From Virgibacillus proomii (GTDB lineage Bacteria > Bacillota > Bacilli > Bacillales > Amphibacillaceae), in the NCBI RefSeq assembly GCF_900162615.1, contig NZ_FUFN01000009.1:107176-171175 (forward strand): 64,000 bases of DNA. The letters are read 5' to 3'. Below the pieces are notes generated by a model. It had not been told where the DNA came from. It did not search any database and saw nothing but the letters and a program-made list of their open reading frames with translations. The translations under genes and the position numbers were made by a program. Shown piece after piece: positions 35,929 through 46,117 of the stretch (positions within the stretch are counted from its first letter, which is position 1; each line of letters starts with the position of its first letter).

Positions 35929-36083
35929 TATAAAGTGAAACTTCATTTCTTGGAATGCCTTTCCCAAGAAATGTTAGCTGAACGAATCGGTCATTTAGGT
36001 GCCGTTCTCTCCCACTTAGACCCTTTTGTATCAACTCAATATATTGAAGCGGGAGTCTTACGGCACCTTACATGCGGGATAAA
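35929..36083 (+). repeat. Structured repeat, copy 4
   Basis: A compact core copy of 155 bp. The first hairpin is CATTTCTTGG/CCAAGAAATG (perfect 10 bp), the outer stem GGTGCCGT/ACGGCACC, and the inner stem CCCACTT/AAGCGGG with one mismatch. Compared with copies 2 and 3, the first hairpin differs at two positions with both partners changed. It ends about 40 bp before the DUF3899 gene and could be in its 5' untranslated region. Confidence 0.88.
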
Positions 36084-36124
36084 GCTTTTACTTAAATATA
36101 TATTTATAGAGGGAGCGGATACCA

Positions 36125-36460
36125 ATGTTTAAAAAAATCTTTATTTGGATTGTAATGTCCCAAGCATTGATTTTTTTATTGTCAGTTATATTTTACAAGC
36201 GAATAGATCTTTTATCATATATAAATGTTTCTTTTATCATTGGTTCCATTCTTATTTTGATATCGTTAACAGGCTATGTCATAAATGGGCGTTTTTTTGA
36301 TATCGTTTTTTTCAGCTTTCAGCATATTTTCGGTCAATTGACCGATACAGGCAGACGTCCTCTATCCCAACTTATACCACAGAGTTATTTCCTTCCATTT
36401 ACAACCGGAATTTTCGCAATATTATTGACGCTGTTATCATTATTTTTTTATAAAAATTAG
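36125..36460 (+). CDS. DUF3899 membrane protein
   Basis: A 111-residue protein with three hydrophobic segments: IFIWIVMSQALIFLLSVIFY, SYINVSFIIGSILILISLTG and TGIFAILLTLLSLFFYK. The middle loop FFDIVFFSFQHIFGQLTDTG fits the small DUF3899 family of Bacillaceae, whose role is unknown. GGGAGCGG precedes the ATG. It is apparently monocistronic, with repeat copy 4 directly upstream. Confidence 0.72.
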   Translation: MFKKIFIWIVMSQALIFLLSVIFYKRIDLLSYINVSFIIGSILILISLTGYVINGRFFDIVFFSFQHIFGQLTDTGRRPLSQLIPQSYFLPFTTGIFAILLTLLSLFFYKN

Positions 36461-36895
36461 CAATAAATTTTAAGGTCAAGCATTAGTAATCCTATATAAA
36501 GAATGATGTAAAAAATCGATCATCTTACCAAAAAACTGTCCTTTTATTCATACATCTTAGTATTAGAAATATATGAAGGGCTTCTTTGGAATTTAAGTTA
36601 TCTGTTAATCTTTCAATACATTACAAAAATACTATTTGCCTTTCTCCGATATGGTTTCCCGGTCGTTAAAATTTGATATAGCGTTTCCTTCATTATGTCT
36701 ATCTCCAACTATTAAAAAGCAATAATTACATTTTCCCCCTTACTATATCCATTTTAATACAATCTTTCCTCACCTTCTTTCTTCTAATTAGACTTATTGT
36801 TTAGCAATTGTTTCACTATATACTCTACTTATGAATAGCTATGATAAGCCCTTACCACTGAGACCTTACTGTAGCGGAGATAAAATCAAACAGCC
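36461..36895. other. Intergenic region with no recognised gene
   Basis: A/T-rich DNA between convergent genes; nothing recognisable before the hairpin at 36896. Confidence 0.35.
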
Positions 36896-36946
36896 CATAA
36901 CAGCTTCGTGCAGTATGTTAGTTACTACCCAACACGAAGCGTTATG
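36896..36946 (-). terminator. Terminator-like hairpin after the MMPL gene
   Basis: Arms CATAACAGCTTCGTG/CACGAAGCGTTATG, 14 paired bases with one bulged A. A moderately T-rich stretch follows on the minus strand. Confidence 0.68.
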
Positions 36947-36973
36947 AGCTATAGAATATACGTGTTTAATTGA

Positions 36974-39574
36974 CTAGCGTTTTACTTTAACATCTTTTTT
37001 GTTAAATATAAAAATTAACGCAGGTACGATCGTTAAAGCAAAGATTAAACATAACGTAACATCGATTACAGTGGTTACTCCGAATTCTCGAATTGCTGGA
37101 AAATCGATGAACATTAAAGTAGAGAAGCCAACGATAACTGTTAGACCAGATGCAGTGATTGCTTGACCGACATTGGCAACAGCAATCTTTATTGCCTCTA
37201 CAGCATCATGTCCTTTAACTAATTCCTCTTTATACCTTTCTATTATTAAAATTGTAAATTCTGCTCCAATTCCTAAAACAAGAGAGCTTAAAGCAATCGT
37301 CAATGGATTATAGTCCGTATGAATTACAAGTAAAGATAATGGAGTAAATCCAAGAACTAATACAATAGGTACAACCGAAAAGACAGCGAATTTGATGCGA
37401 CGATACACTAGGAAAAGCCCGACTAATAAAATGCCAATCCCTAAAACTTTCATTAATGTAGAGTTTGCTCCGATATTTGTGACAGCATAAAGAGATAAGA
37501 CGGACACACCAGCAGGAGACACTTTTACCTCAGATGGAATGTCTAATTCATCCATCATATCATTTAATAAAACGACTTGATCAGAAGAAGATAAATCGGG
37601 ATCTACTTGAACTTGGATAGTGGTATATTGACGATTTTCGCTCATTAAGTTCTTCATCAGCGAATCTGGTACACTATCGATTAATTGATCGATTTCTTGC
37701 TGATCTGTAAATGCCTCTATTTGCCCCATATCTTGTAAGGTAGTTGCAAGAGTTGTTATCCCTTCGATTTTTTCAAAGTTATTCTCTAAATCTGTTTTCA
37801 CAGTAGATAACCATGATAGTGTTTCTTTCTTCGAGACATCTTCTGATTCCATCAAGAATGTGATATGAGTTGTCGAACCGATTACTTCTTGAAGATAATT
37901 TGAATCCTTCACCCCTTGCATATCCTTCGGCAACATTCGTTGAATGTTTGTTTCCGTCCCAATCTTACTTTCAGACAAAAATCCATATCCGGATAGCGCA
38001 ACAACAACTAGTAAAATTAATACCGGGAATTTCTTTACAAAATTCAAATAACCGGAAAGTACTCTCGAAACTCTTGAAGTATTAACTTGTTTTATAGCAA
38101 CTTCCTTTTTCTTTTTATCCGCTAGACCAAATGTAGCGAACAAAAGCGCCATTTCTACAACGTAACATGATATTGCACCAATCGCTAATGCTAATCCAAA
38201 TTGTTGCATCATTGCAGCTTTAGATAAGAACATTGTTAGAAAAACAAGTGCCATTAGGACAACTGCAATCCCGACAGCAGGCCCAATATGTTTTAATGAG
38301 TTGACAACTGCTTTTGTTACATTAAAATTCGATTTAGCATATTCTTCTTCATAACGATTATGGAATTGTACCCCAAAGTCCGTGCCCAAACCGATGAGAA
38401 TAGGAAGTGTAGCCATCGTTGCTATGGTAACTGGAATACCTACCCATCCCATAATTCCAAAAGTCCAAAACATTCCAACTAAGACATAGGCTAATGAAAT
38501 AAGACGGCGACGGACAGGAAAAATTAAAAACAATACGATAACCATTAGAATGATAGACAAAATTAGCATTTTACCCATCGTATTCATTACAACATTATCA
38601 ATCTGCCCGTTAATCGCATGATTACCAGCAATTTTTATAGAAATAGAATCACTAAATTTCGCCTCATCAATGAGTTCGTTCAGTTTGTCGATGATCTCTT
38701 TACTACCGGCTGGAGTTACTTTACCAGAAGTAGTTAGGTTAATTAATAGATGATTTCCATTCTCAGGAATAAGTTGTTCCAGCATCTCAGGAACATTTCC
38801 GTTATCTGAAAAAACAAGCTCTCGAATAGTCTCTGTGCTAAGCTCCTCTAAGTTAGGCAACTTTTTCATAAATGAAGATTGTAAATCTTTCATTTGATCA
38901 TCAGTTAAAATCGACTGAGTGTATTCTTGAATTTTGTCTTGCTGTTCTTTTGTAAAAACAGATTGCATCAGTTTACCCTGCATTTCTTCTGAAGGAACTT
39001 CATTACTTGCAGCTAAACTATTAGATATTTCCAGTTGTTGTTCGTTCGTTAGTAAAGATTGTGTATAAGCACCAATTTTGTTAGCTTGATCTTTCGTAAG
39101 ACTCTCTTGCATTTCTTGCTGGATAGCTATAAGATCATCTTCAGAAAATTCGTTCTGAATCACTTTTGTTAGATCACTATTACTTAACTCGGGCTCAGGC
39201 ATTGACATTGGCAAATCGGAGTCAAGCATTTCATTCATCAATGTAATAAAATCAATCGATCCAGTTATTTCTGGTATTTTCTTTGCTTCTGTAGTAAAGG
39301 CAGTTACCTTTTGAAGCATTTCTTGTGTGATTACTTCCTCAGGTTCACCACTTAGTAATAAGTAAACGCCGTCTCCACCAAAGTTATCTTCATATACTTC
39401 TGTGTCTTTAAAAACATCAGATTTTGGACTAACCATCATTTCATAGCCCATATCGATTTCTAAACGGGCGATTCCTATAGTAAAGAAAATGGTTATTAAT
39501 GTAATGATCAAGATAGTTGTTTTAGCTTTTTTAACGAAAAACTATCCTAATCTTGAAAAAAACTTTTCAAACAT
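36974..39574 (-). pseudogene. MMPL-family RND exporter (YdgH-like) with an in-frame amber codon
   Basis: A large RND-type membrane protein with two MMPL halves, about 866 codons if read through. It has 11-12 membrane segments and two external domains rich in coiled helices (YTQSLLTNEQQLEISNSL). Key blocks are GLGTDFGVQFHNRYEEEYAK and LGIGAEFTILIIERYKEELV, each with the MMPL proton-relay Asp/Glu helix. The true start is the ATG at 39574 after GAGGAGGG (MFEKFFSRLG), but codon 11 is TAG (39544-39542), after which the same frame continues FFVKKAKTTILIITLITIFF. Translation could only restart from a weak TTG at 39511. The frameshifted TetR gene next to it shows that the locus is decaying. Confidence 0.8.
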
Positions 39575-39680
39575 GCTTTCCCTCCTCATGTAAAATACTT
39601 TAACATGCATAAAATTAGAGGGTCAAAAGTCATTTTAAGATTATTTTCTTAAAATAAAACAAATATCTCATTTTGTCTTA

Positions 39681-40212
39681 TTAAGCTATAATATAATTGA
39701 ATATTTCGAATAAATCTTCTTTATCATAATCATATTTTTTGCTAATCCAATTTTGAATGATTGTCATAAAGGAAACAGCATATATTTCAGAAATGACGTA
39801 TGGATATTTTGATTGATTAATTTTTATTGAAATTAAGTCTTTTTCTGTCTTGGCACGATTATATAGCATTTCACTAGCGATATTAGTCATACTTTTAAAT
39901 AATAGGTGACCTTCCCACTCTAATAAGATGTTCTTAAATAGTAAGAAATTCTCTTCGACATAATCCACTAAAATAGTAAAACGTATAATCATCTAATTGT
40001 TTACTACGATTTTCTAGTTCTTCTACAAGATAATAAATTAGGTCTTCTAATATGCCATATTTATCACTATGATATCGATAAAATGAGGATCGGTGTATAA
40101 GTGCTTCGTCACAGATGTCCTGGACAGTGATAGATGTAAAACGTTTACGATGAAGTAAATTAATTAAGCTTTGTATAATATGGCGTCGTGTTCGCTTAGT
40201 AGTATAATTCAT
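39681..40212 (-). pseudogene. TetR-family regulator, frameshifted
   Basis: The first half is a good TetR DNA-binding domain (KRTRRHIIQSLINLLHRKRF, then ITVQDICDEALIHRSSFYRY) starting at an ATG with AAGGATG upstream. Around 39970 the frame breaks; the ligand-binding half (ILVDYVEENFLLFKNILLEW) continues in another frame to 39681. The full gene would be about 177 codons, normal for the family. It lies upstream of the MMPL exporter on the same strand, the usual layout for a repressor and its target. Confidence 0.8.
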
Positions 40213-40229
40213 ATAGCACATCCTTAACT

Positions 40230-40460
40230 TTTCGGTAATAACTTTCTTAATTTATATTTTACATAGATGAATGAAATTTTTCACTCTTACAGGATAAAGA
40301 ATATAAAATACAAAAAAGAAGTACCTACCTCAAACTCGTATAATAGTAGTTAATCAAAAGACTAACTGGGGTTGTTACCTTACTTTGATATAAACATCAC
40401 ATGCTTGAAAAGAGGGTTTTCAGCCTTGTTGTTGTGCAACTAAAATAAACTCCGCCCCAT
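40230..40460. other. Intergenic region, left edge of the accessory island
   Basis: No gene recognised. The change from core genes to mobile-element genes takes place here or in the following repeat. Confidence 0.35.
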
Positions 40461-40606
40461 CACCCGCCCACCCTGCATTCCTTCGTTGTCGTTAAAATAA
40501 AGTTTTCCTTCTGAACGGAGGATTTTCAATTCAAAAATGCCAGCTTTTCCGCCTGTATTTCACATGTTTTTTTCTCTTTTCAGGAGTTAAAATAGAGTTT
40601 TGTCAA
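40461..40606. repeat. Left copy of a diverged flanking repeat
   Basis: It shares a long ordered series of matches with 59531-59680 in the same orientation: GCATTCC, CGTT, ATAAAGTTTT, ATTTTCA, TTCAAAAATG, TTTTTCCG and AATA(A/G)AGTTTTG. A terminator-like hairpin (AGCCGAGG/CCCCGGCT) and the string AAATGTTTATT follow, as on the right side. The pair bracket the mobile element. Confidence 0.6.
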
Positions 40607-40730
40607 AATTTCGCTTTGGAGAAAGAAGAAAAAGCCGAGGAAGGATAAGGGCTCAGATAGAAAAATACCCCGGCTTAGGAAATGTTTATTGAGTTTGGAG
40701 GATTGTTATTGATTGGGCTTTCTAACTATG

Positions 40731-42496
40731 TTACAAACACACTCCACATGTGTCGACCTTATTATTTGAACACAATTCGTTAACCTCGTTTCGTGTATAG
40801 GAACACAGTTCATTAGATGATTCCTTTTTTGCATTTTTTCTTGGTGGCTTAAAGTTATTTCCGTCTAATGAGTAACTAGAACCTATTTTATACATAAATG
40901 TTATATCATAAGGTTTGCTATTTCCATCTTTGTCTACATCGCCAACTATCACTTTTTCTATTAAACTTTCAAATACATGTCGATCAAAAGTGCATAATCC
41001 TTTATCCTGCTCTAATAACTTTCTAAAACCTAATAGACGTTTTTTAATACCCTTTTCTTCTTGAAGATTTTCTCTTAAATAGGATTTCCTTTGCTCTTTT
41101 TCATCCAACTTTTGTAAAATTTCATTGTATCTCTCTTCATACGTATTTCTATCTAAATTATCCTCTAACCTCAGATCAATCAACTTCTTCTTTCTCATTT
41201 CTAGCCTTTCGATCTCTTTTTCTACTTTAGAAACTTCATTAAATATAACATCTGGACTTAAATTTTCTTCCATTCTTTGCAAAAACTCTTCTAAAACATC
41301 TTGATTATTATTACACATAATACGATAACTTTCTAAAAATGTATTTTCAATTATCTTCTCCGATATTCCTTTACTATCTAGACAATGTTTTTTTCCTTGC
41401 TTCGTACTAGTAACACATTGCCATATCGCCTTATTATAATTTTTTCCACTATGCCACCTGCGCCTTGTTAAAGAAGCTCCACAATATGCACATTTCATCC
41501 AAGCTGCTAAAAGTATACTTACGACTATATTTTTCTCGTTTTCCTCCATTCTTTTCTACAGTGTTTTTACTCCAACTTCTGCGCAACCTAATTTCTTCTG
41601 CTTTTTCAAACATTTCAGTACTTATAATTGGTTGGTGATGATTTTTCACATAATATTGATCTTCTTCTCCATAATTCTCTAACCTGCGTCCTGAAATGGG
41701 ATCAACAGTGTAAGTTTTCCCCATTAAAAGATCACCTTTATATTTCTCGTTTTTAATGATACCAAGAACAGTTGACTCATGCCATTTTGTAAAACCTCTG
41801 TTGGTTTTATGAACTAAAGCTTCAAGTTCTCTAGCAATCATTCTACCTCCTGCTCCTTCAACATACCTCTCGAATATATATCGTACTGTCTCCGCTTCTT
41901 TTTCATTTTCAGTGATAGTTTTATCCTCCGAGTGATAATCGTAACCAAGGCACCTTGAAACCCAATCAATTCCCCTCGCTTCATCTTCATTTTCAATCCT
42001 TTTTTGACGTTAGCAGAAATATTTTCAACTTCTTGTTGCGCTACGAAACTCAATACTACAAGTAATAATTCACTATCCATAGTAAGCGTATTAATTTTTT
42101 CATCCTCAAAAAATACAGCAACATCTTTTTCCTTAAGCATTCGAACGTATTTAAGCGTATCTAAGGTATTTCTTGCAAAAATCGAGATATTGATTTTGTA
42201 ATAACCATATCAATATCTCCATTCATACAATCATTTATCATTCTCTGAAAATTTTCCCGTTTAATCGTTTGTGTTCCTGTAATTGCTTCATCCGCATAGA
42301 TATCTACTAATACCCATTCTGGATTATTTCTAATTAAATCTTTATAGTACATAACTTGTGACCTATAACTATTTAATTGATCTTCTGAATCTGTACTAAC
42401 CCGACAATATGCTGCCACCCGACGTTGTTCAATAGCCTTTTCTTGCCTATGACTAAATCGTGAATGGTTCCCTTTTATAATTTCAACCTCTGACAT
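40731..42496 (-). pseudogene. Large serine recombinase (TndX/CcrA-like), broken into four frames
   Basis: Site-specific recombinase that would have integrated and excised the element. The N-terminal resolvase domain begins at ATG 42496 after GGAGGG and has RRVAAYCRVSTDSEDQLNSY (nucleophile Ser in VSTDS) and DMVITKSISRF. The frame then breaks at a T run (about 42170) and continues ARNTLDTLKYVRMLKEKDVA, breaks again near 41880, then runs HESTVLGIIKNEKYKGDLLM (recombinase domain), and breaks near 41540 before the zinc-ribbon (MKCAYCGASLTRRRW) and coiled coil (VEKEIERLEMRKKKLIDLRL). With at least three frame breaks the enzyme is dead, so the element can no longer excise by itself. Confidence 0.88.
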
Positions 42497-42550
42497 TACA
42501 ATTCCCTCCCTGGATTTTATTACCAATATTCTACTGCGCCCTAACAAAAG

Positions 42551-42697
42551 TCAGCCTGTAATATCAGAGATAATATGATAATCTTTCATTAGTTTCCTTT
42601 TTACAGTTTTGTACTCTTCCTCTGAAATTAACTTATGAGTAAGTAATTTTTTTAACATAGAAATTTGCATACTGTATAAAACCAACTTCTTTTTCAT
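42551..42697 (-). CDS. Small SHOCT-like protein upstream of the recombinase
   Basis: A 48-residue protein (MKKKLVLYSMQISMLKKLLT, then HKLISEEEYKTVKRKLMKDY) with GGAGG eight bases before the ATG. The LKKLLxxKLISEEEYxxxKxxLL pattern is the SHOCT short C-terminal domain, often found as a small free-standing protein beside recombinases of Firmicute mobile elements. Role unknown. Confidence 0.65.
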   Translation of the reverse strand: MKKKLVLYSMQISMLKKLLTHKLISEEEYKTVKRKLMKDYHIISDITG

Positions 42698-43072
42698 AAA
42701 ACCTACCTCCTCACACAATTTCATAAAGAACAATCAGACGGCTGTTGGTGCAGCTCCATGGGAATTTCACCCCTGCAAGTATTTCTTCCAGCCCTACTCA
42801 TAGCTTGCGACGCTTTGAACGCTCGAACCATGACAGTAGGGGAGTATCATTATCCTAACTAATGAGTTATCGCCAGCAATCCACCACAATTGCATTAGAT
42901 TCATAAATGATCGCTCGTTTCTAACGAAAGTCGTGGCGTATGAATCAAGTGGCTCATCATCAGTAGAACGTATCTGATTTTTTATTTCATACGGCATGGC
43001 GTTATCTTCCATGCTTTCTTTGTCAAAGATCAAATTATGATTAATGAAAGGGAAAACCTAACCATTCTGTAT
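42698..43072. other. Possible decayed gene, unidentified
   Basis: A minus-strand open frame (42794-43033, with DDEPLDSYATTFVRNERSFM and NLMQLWWIAGDNSL) has a protein-like composition but no ribosome binding site. It follows the HTH gene in the direction of transcription and may be a fragment of an element gene. I cannot identify it. Confidence 0.25.
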
Positions 43073-43327
43073 TCAAATTTTGAAAGCTAAAACAGATTGC
43101 ATAAGCTTCGCTCGTAAGCGTTCGCGTATATCTTCATCAATGCTCCAATAAGTACTTCCCTGCTCATCACGGAGCTTACGCATGGATAGGCTTGTCATGT
43201 AGCTTCCATAATGCAGAACAACTACTTTCATTGCTTCTGGCTCACCCTTATTCGCAGCTATAATAATTGGATACGGCAATAAACCACGCGCGTTGTTTTC
43301 AACATTAGAATTAATCATCCCATTCAT
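43073..43327 (-). CDS. Conjugative-transposon helix-turn-helix protein (HTH_16 family)
   Basis: An 84-residue regulator of the type found beside the Orf7-like sigma factor in Tn916-related elements. Diagnostic layout: IIIAANKGEPEAMKVVVLHY, GSYMTSLSMRKLRDEQGSTY, and the IDEDIRERLRAKLMQSVLAF end. The start is the ATG nine bases after GGAGG, overlapping the end of the sigma-factor gene. The frame is intact, unlike its upstream partner. Confidence 0.78.
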   Translation of the reverse strand: MNGMINSNVENNARGLLPYPIIIAANKGEPEAMKVVVLHYGSYMTSLSMRKLRDEQGSTYWSIDEDIRERLRAKLMQSVLAFKI

Positions 43328-43734
43328 CTGCATGTTCCTCCAAAAACCGTTTTAACCGTTCAAAAGAGCTTGTCCGTCTATACTGAACGGTACTGTGCGG
43401 AATATCGAGTAGTTGACCACTTTCCACATCAGACAGTTGAAAAAAATAGTATAGTAGAACAGTGATACAAAGTACGCATTGCTTCAGCAAGTAATTTTGG
43501 AGTGATTTTCTTTCCAGCCACTTGAAAACTTTGTCCTTCTTCTCCTTCATATTGCTTATCTAAAGTAAAGAGTTGATTTTCTTCTTGTGGTGTGAGGTCA
43601 GAAAATGTCATCTCCTTTGCTAGTCGCTGTTGTCTTTCGTTATAGATATTAATTGCTTCATTCTTCAATACACGTTTACAAAATGCATTAAATGCACAGC
43701 GAACTTGCCACTCGGTACGATCTGGTTCTATCAT
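43311..43734 (-). pseudogene. Tn916 Orf7-like sigma factor, frame broken
   Basis: The first part (MIEPDRTEWQVRCAFNAFCK, then RVLKNEAINIYNERQQRLAK) and the last part (VLLYYFFQLSDVESGQLLDI, then PHSTVQYRRTSSFERLKRFL) are the two halves of the sigma-70-like regulator of Tn916-type elements, the second holding sigma region 4. They are in different frames, and the residues normally between RTL and VLLYYF are missing, so a small out-of-frame deletion near 43470 is likely. The start is preceded by GGGAGAGG. Confidence 0.8.
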
Positions 43735-43862
43735 GCATTTCCTCTCCCTTCGCAACTGCAAAGGAGGTGATGATTTCCCCTTTCATAACCTTCAACAAGA
43801 TTTTTTATGAAATGCCAAAGATCGGAGCAATATTTTGAAAAAATCTTTATTATACACAAAAA

Positions 43863-43888
43863 GCCCAACTGAACATAAATCAGTTGGG
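43863..43888. terminator. Bidirectional terminator-like hairpin
   Basis: Arms GCCCAACTGA/TCAGTTGGGC with a short loop and A/T-rich flanks. It lies between the element's regulatory genes and the ABC exporter genes. Confidence 0.7.
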
Positions 43889-44408
43889 CATAAAAATTGA
43901 TATTTTATTAAATCTTGTTTGGCACAGTGCAACAATAATCATCCAATAATAATTAAAGATGTTTCTTAAAATATCGAGTGGAATCCAATCAAGATAAGCA
44001 TAAATAAACACAACGATAACCTCCTTCATACCGCTGAGTCATTAAAAAAGAGCAAACTTAATACACCTTCCGTAATTCTATTTTTTAGAAAAATGGCGGT
44101 TTTGAAATTTCTTATTTTCAAAACCGCCATTTGATACTTTAACGATCTATTTCTTGCACTCCTAACAAACAACGGTTTTTAGGTTGTAATAGTGGTTGAA
44201 GTTATATATAGCAGGCTCAAAAAATCAGATCCTATTTTTACTTCTCTAATATCGAATTTAAAAGATCATTCATTCTATTAATTTAAATTTATTAACACTA
44301 TAGAACTGTAGAAGAATCGAAAACACCATAAATATAACAGAAAGCAATATCCTTAAAAGTACAAACGAAAAAATAATTGAATTTATATTAGTAACATTAT
44401 TGCATCAC
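43889..44408. other. Intergenic region in the element
   Basis: No gene recognised. It contains a second long palindrome at 44093-44135 (listed separately). Confidence 0.35.
44093..44135. repeat. Long palindrome
   Basis: Arms AAATGGCGGTTTTGAAA and TTTCAAAACCGCCATTT around a 7-nt centre. A decayed relative (AAATGGCGACTTTAAATTTT, then CCGCCGTT) is at 59262-59302. It could be a terminator; its recurrence within the same element is notable. Confidence 0.7.
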
Positions 44409-45187
44409 TTAATGCTGGTCTGCAAAAAGCCACCAATATAATGTACCGAACAATCCCAATAAACTTGTAATGAAGATGATTAATAAACTGCACCAACCTG
44501 GAACGCTCTCTCCCGCTGTTATACCGCTATAGAGTGCTGGTATAGCCCATGGAAAGTATTCACCATAGCCAGCAGCTGTAACAATTTGAGAAAGAACAAG
44601 CGTAAAAACTACAAAGCCTAGCGGAGCTAAATATCCTCCACCGTAACCTGCAAAGAAAGCGACAGGAGAACTTAGAACTATAGTTAAAATAGATACTACT
44701 ACCAGTATATAAAGACCATGCGTCACTATTGCTGGAGACCATTGTGGGAGCCCGATTATCCATCCAATTAAAAAGCCAAGGGTCACAACATAAACACTTA
44801 ATATGATATTTGTTATAAAAGATGCTACAAATTTAGATATCACAATAACTGACCTTGAATAGGGAAGTGCTAAGAGATCCTTTGCTGTCTTATCAGTGTA
44901 TTCTCTTCCAAATATCCAGCTTGTAACAAAGCCAAAGACTAGAATTCCACCTATTGCAATCATTTGTGCATGTAAACCTAAATATGAAGGCCAATTTGCC
45001 TCTCCTGCAATTTGGGCTTTAGCTCCGAGCAAGCCAGAGCTTTTTGCAATTTCTGGATCTATTAATACAAACATAAAAAATCCCGCCATTAGAGGTGCAA
45101 TCGTAAAAGCTGCTACGGTAATCCAAATTACTTTGGACTTGCGAATTTTAAGCCCCTCGGTCTGTAGTGCAGCAAAAAAAAGTTCAT
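44409..45187 (-). pseudogene. ABC-2 type permease with a frame break at a T8 run near its start
   Basis: Membrane subunit of an exporter, with about six helices (MIAIGGILVFGFVTSWIFGR, ISKFVASFITNIILSVYVVT, and others). The natural start is ATG 45187, which overlaps the ATPase stop as ATGA. Translation from there gives Met-Asn-Phe-Phe, then eight T's put the ribosome out of frame and it stops after about 20 codons. The right frame is open from the T run on (AALQTEGLKIRKSKVIWITV) but has no ATG/GTG/TTG until 45089. Nine or six T's would restore it. It could be a pseudogene, a sequencing error, or expressed through slippage on the T run. Confidence 0.75.
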
Positions 45188-46110
45188 TGCAACATTTCTC
45201 CTTTCCTTTCGATTATTCTTAGAAAATAGGATTCTAAGTTCTCTTCCTCCAATGACAATCTAGTTGGGGGAAATCCTTCGTAAACAAGCAAACGGGATAT
45301 CTCATCTGGATGTTGAATAGCTTTTTTATTGTAAGTCTCAATTAATCCATTCTTATTTAGAACTGGCGTATATCCAGCGGCTGATAGTTTAATTACAACT
45401 GCCTTATTATCACGAGAATCAATGATAAGACATTGATGAAGAAGTTGATTTAATTTGATTGATTCAATTTCTTGTATTAACTGCCCTTCATGAATGATGC
45501 CAATTTTGGTAGCAATTTTGGCTACTTCACTAAGAAGATGACTTGAGATTAAAATAGTAACTCCCTTATTAAACGCTAGATCCTGAAGTAACTCTCTGAT
45601 TTCCACAATCCCCGCAGGATCCAAGCCATTGACTGGCTCATCCAAAATTAATATCTCCGGCGTATGAAGAAGGGCTTTAGCAATCCCTAGACGTTGGGCG
45701 TTCCCTAAAGAGAGGTTTCCCGCTTTTTTTTGGGCATATTGTGTTAAATTAAGTTGATTCATCACTTTCGATATTATATTGGGATTTGAAATCATTCTAA
45801 GCCGCCGATAAATCTCAAGATTTTCTTCGACAGTGAGTTCGGGATAGGAATGGGGAGTTTCAACCATGTACCCTACATTTCTCCAAATACGATGATTAGT
45901 GCGACTTACTTTTTCACCCTTTATAAAGCAAGTACCTTGAGTTGGACGAATCATCCCAAGTAACATTCGAATTGTTGTAGTCTTTCCCGCCCCGTTTAAC
46001 CCGATAAAACCATAAATTTCGCCCTTATTAACATTTAAAGAAACATCTTTTACGGCCTGAAGATCTTTGTATTTTTTTGATACGTGGTTCGTTTGAATGA
46101 TAGGACGCAA
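45184..46110 (-). CDS. ABC exporter ATP-binding protein
   Basis: A 308-residue ATPase of the drug/bacteriocin exporter class (CcmA/BcrA-like). Walker A GFIGLNGAGKTTTIRMLLG, signature LSLGNAQRLGIAKALLHTPE, Walker B EILILDEPVNGLDPAG, switch ILISSHLLSEVAKIATK. The start chosen is TTG 46110 (LRPIIQTNHV), ten bases after GGAG; an ATG 30 bases upstream lies within the end of the TetR gene and has no site. Its stop overlaps the permease start. With a TetR gene upstream it forms a regulated exporter cassette carried in the element. Confidence 0.88.
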   Translation of the reverse strand: MRPIIQTNHVSKKYKDLQAVKDVSLNVNKGEIYGFIGLNGAGKTTTIRMLLGMIRPTQGTCFIKGEKVSRTNHRIWRNVGYMVETPHSYPELTVEENLEIYRRLRMISNPNIISKVMNQLNLTQYAQKKAGNLSLGNAQRLGIAKALLHTPEILILDEPVNGLDPAGIVEIRELLQDLAFNKGVTILISSHLLSEVAKIATKIGIIHEGQLIQEIESIKLNQLLHQCLIIDSRDNKAVVIKLSAAGYTPVLNKNGLIETYNKKAIQHPDEISRLLVYEGFPPTRLSLEEENLESYFLRIIERKGEMLQ

Positions 46111-46117
46111 TTTATAT

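Noticed and set aside
13211..42770. Identical 18-base string GCAGCTCCATGGGAATTT at about 13210 (inside a LysR gene) and 42750 (inside the element)
   Set aside because: Flanking bases do not match on either side and one copy is plain coding sequence; most likely chance.
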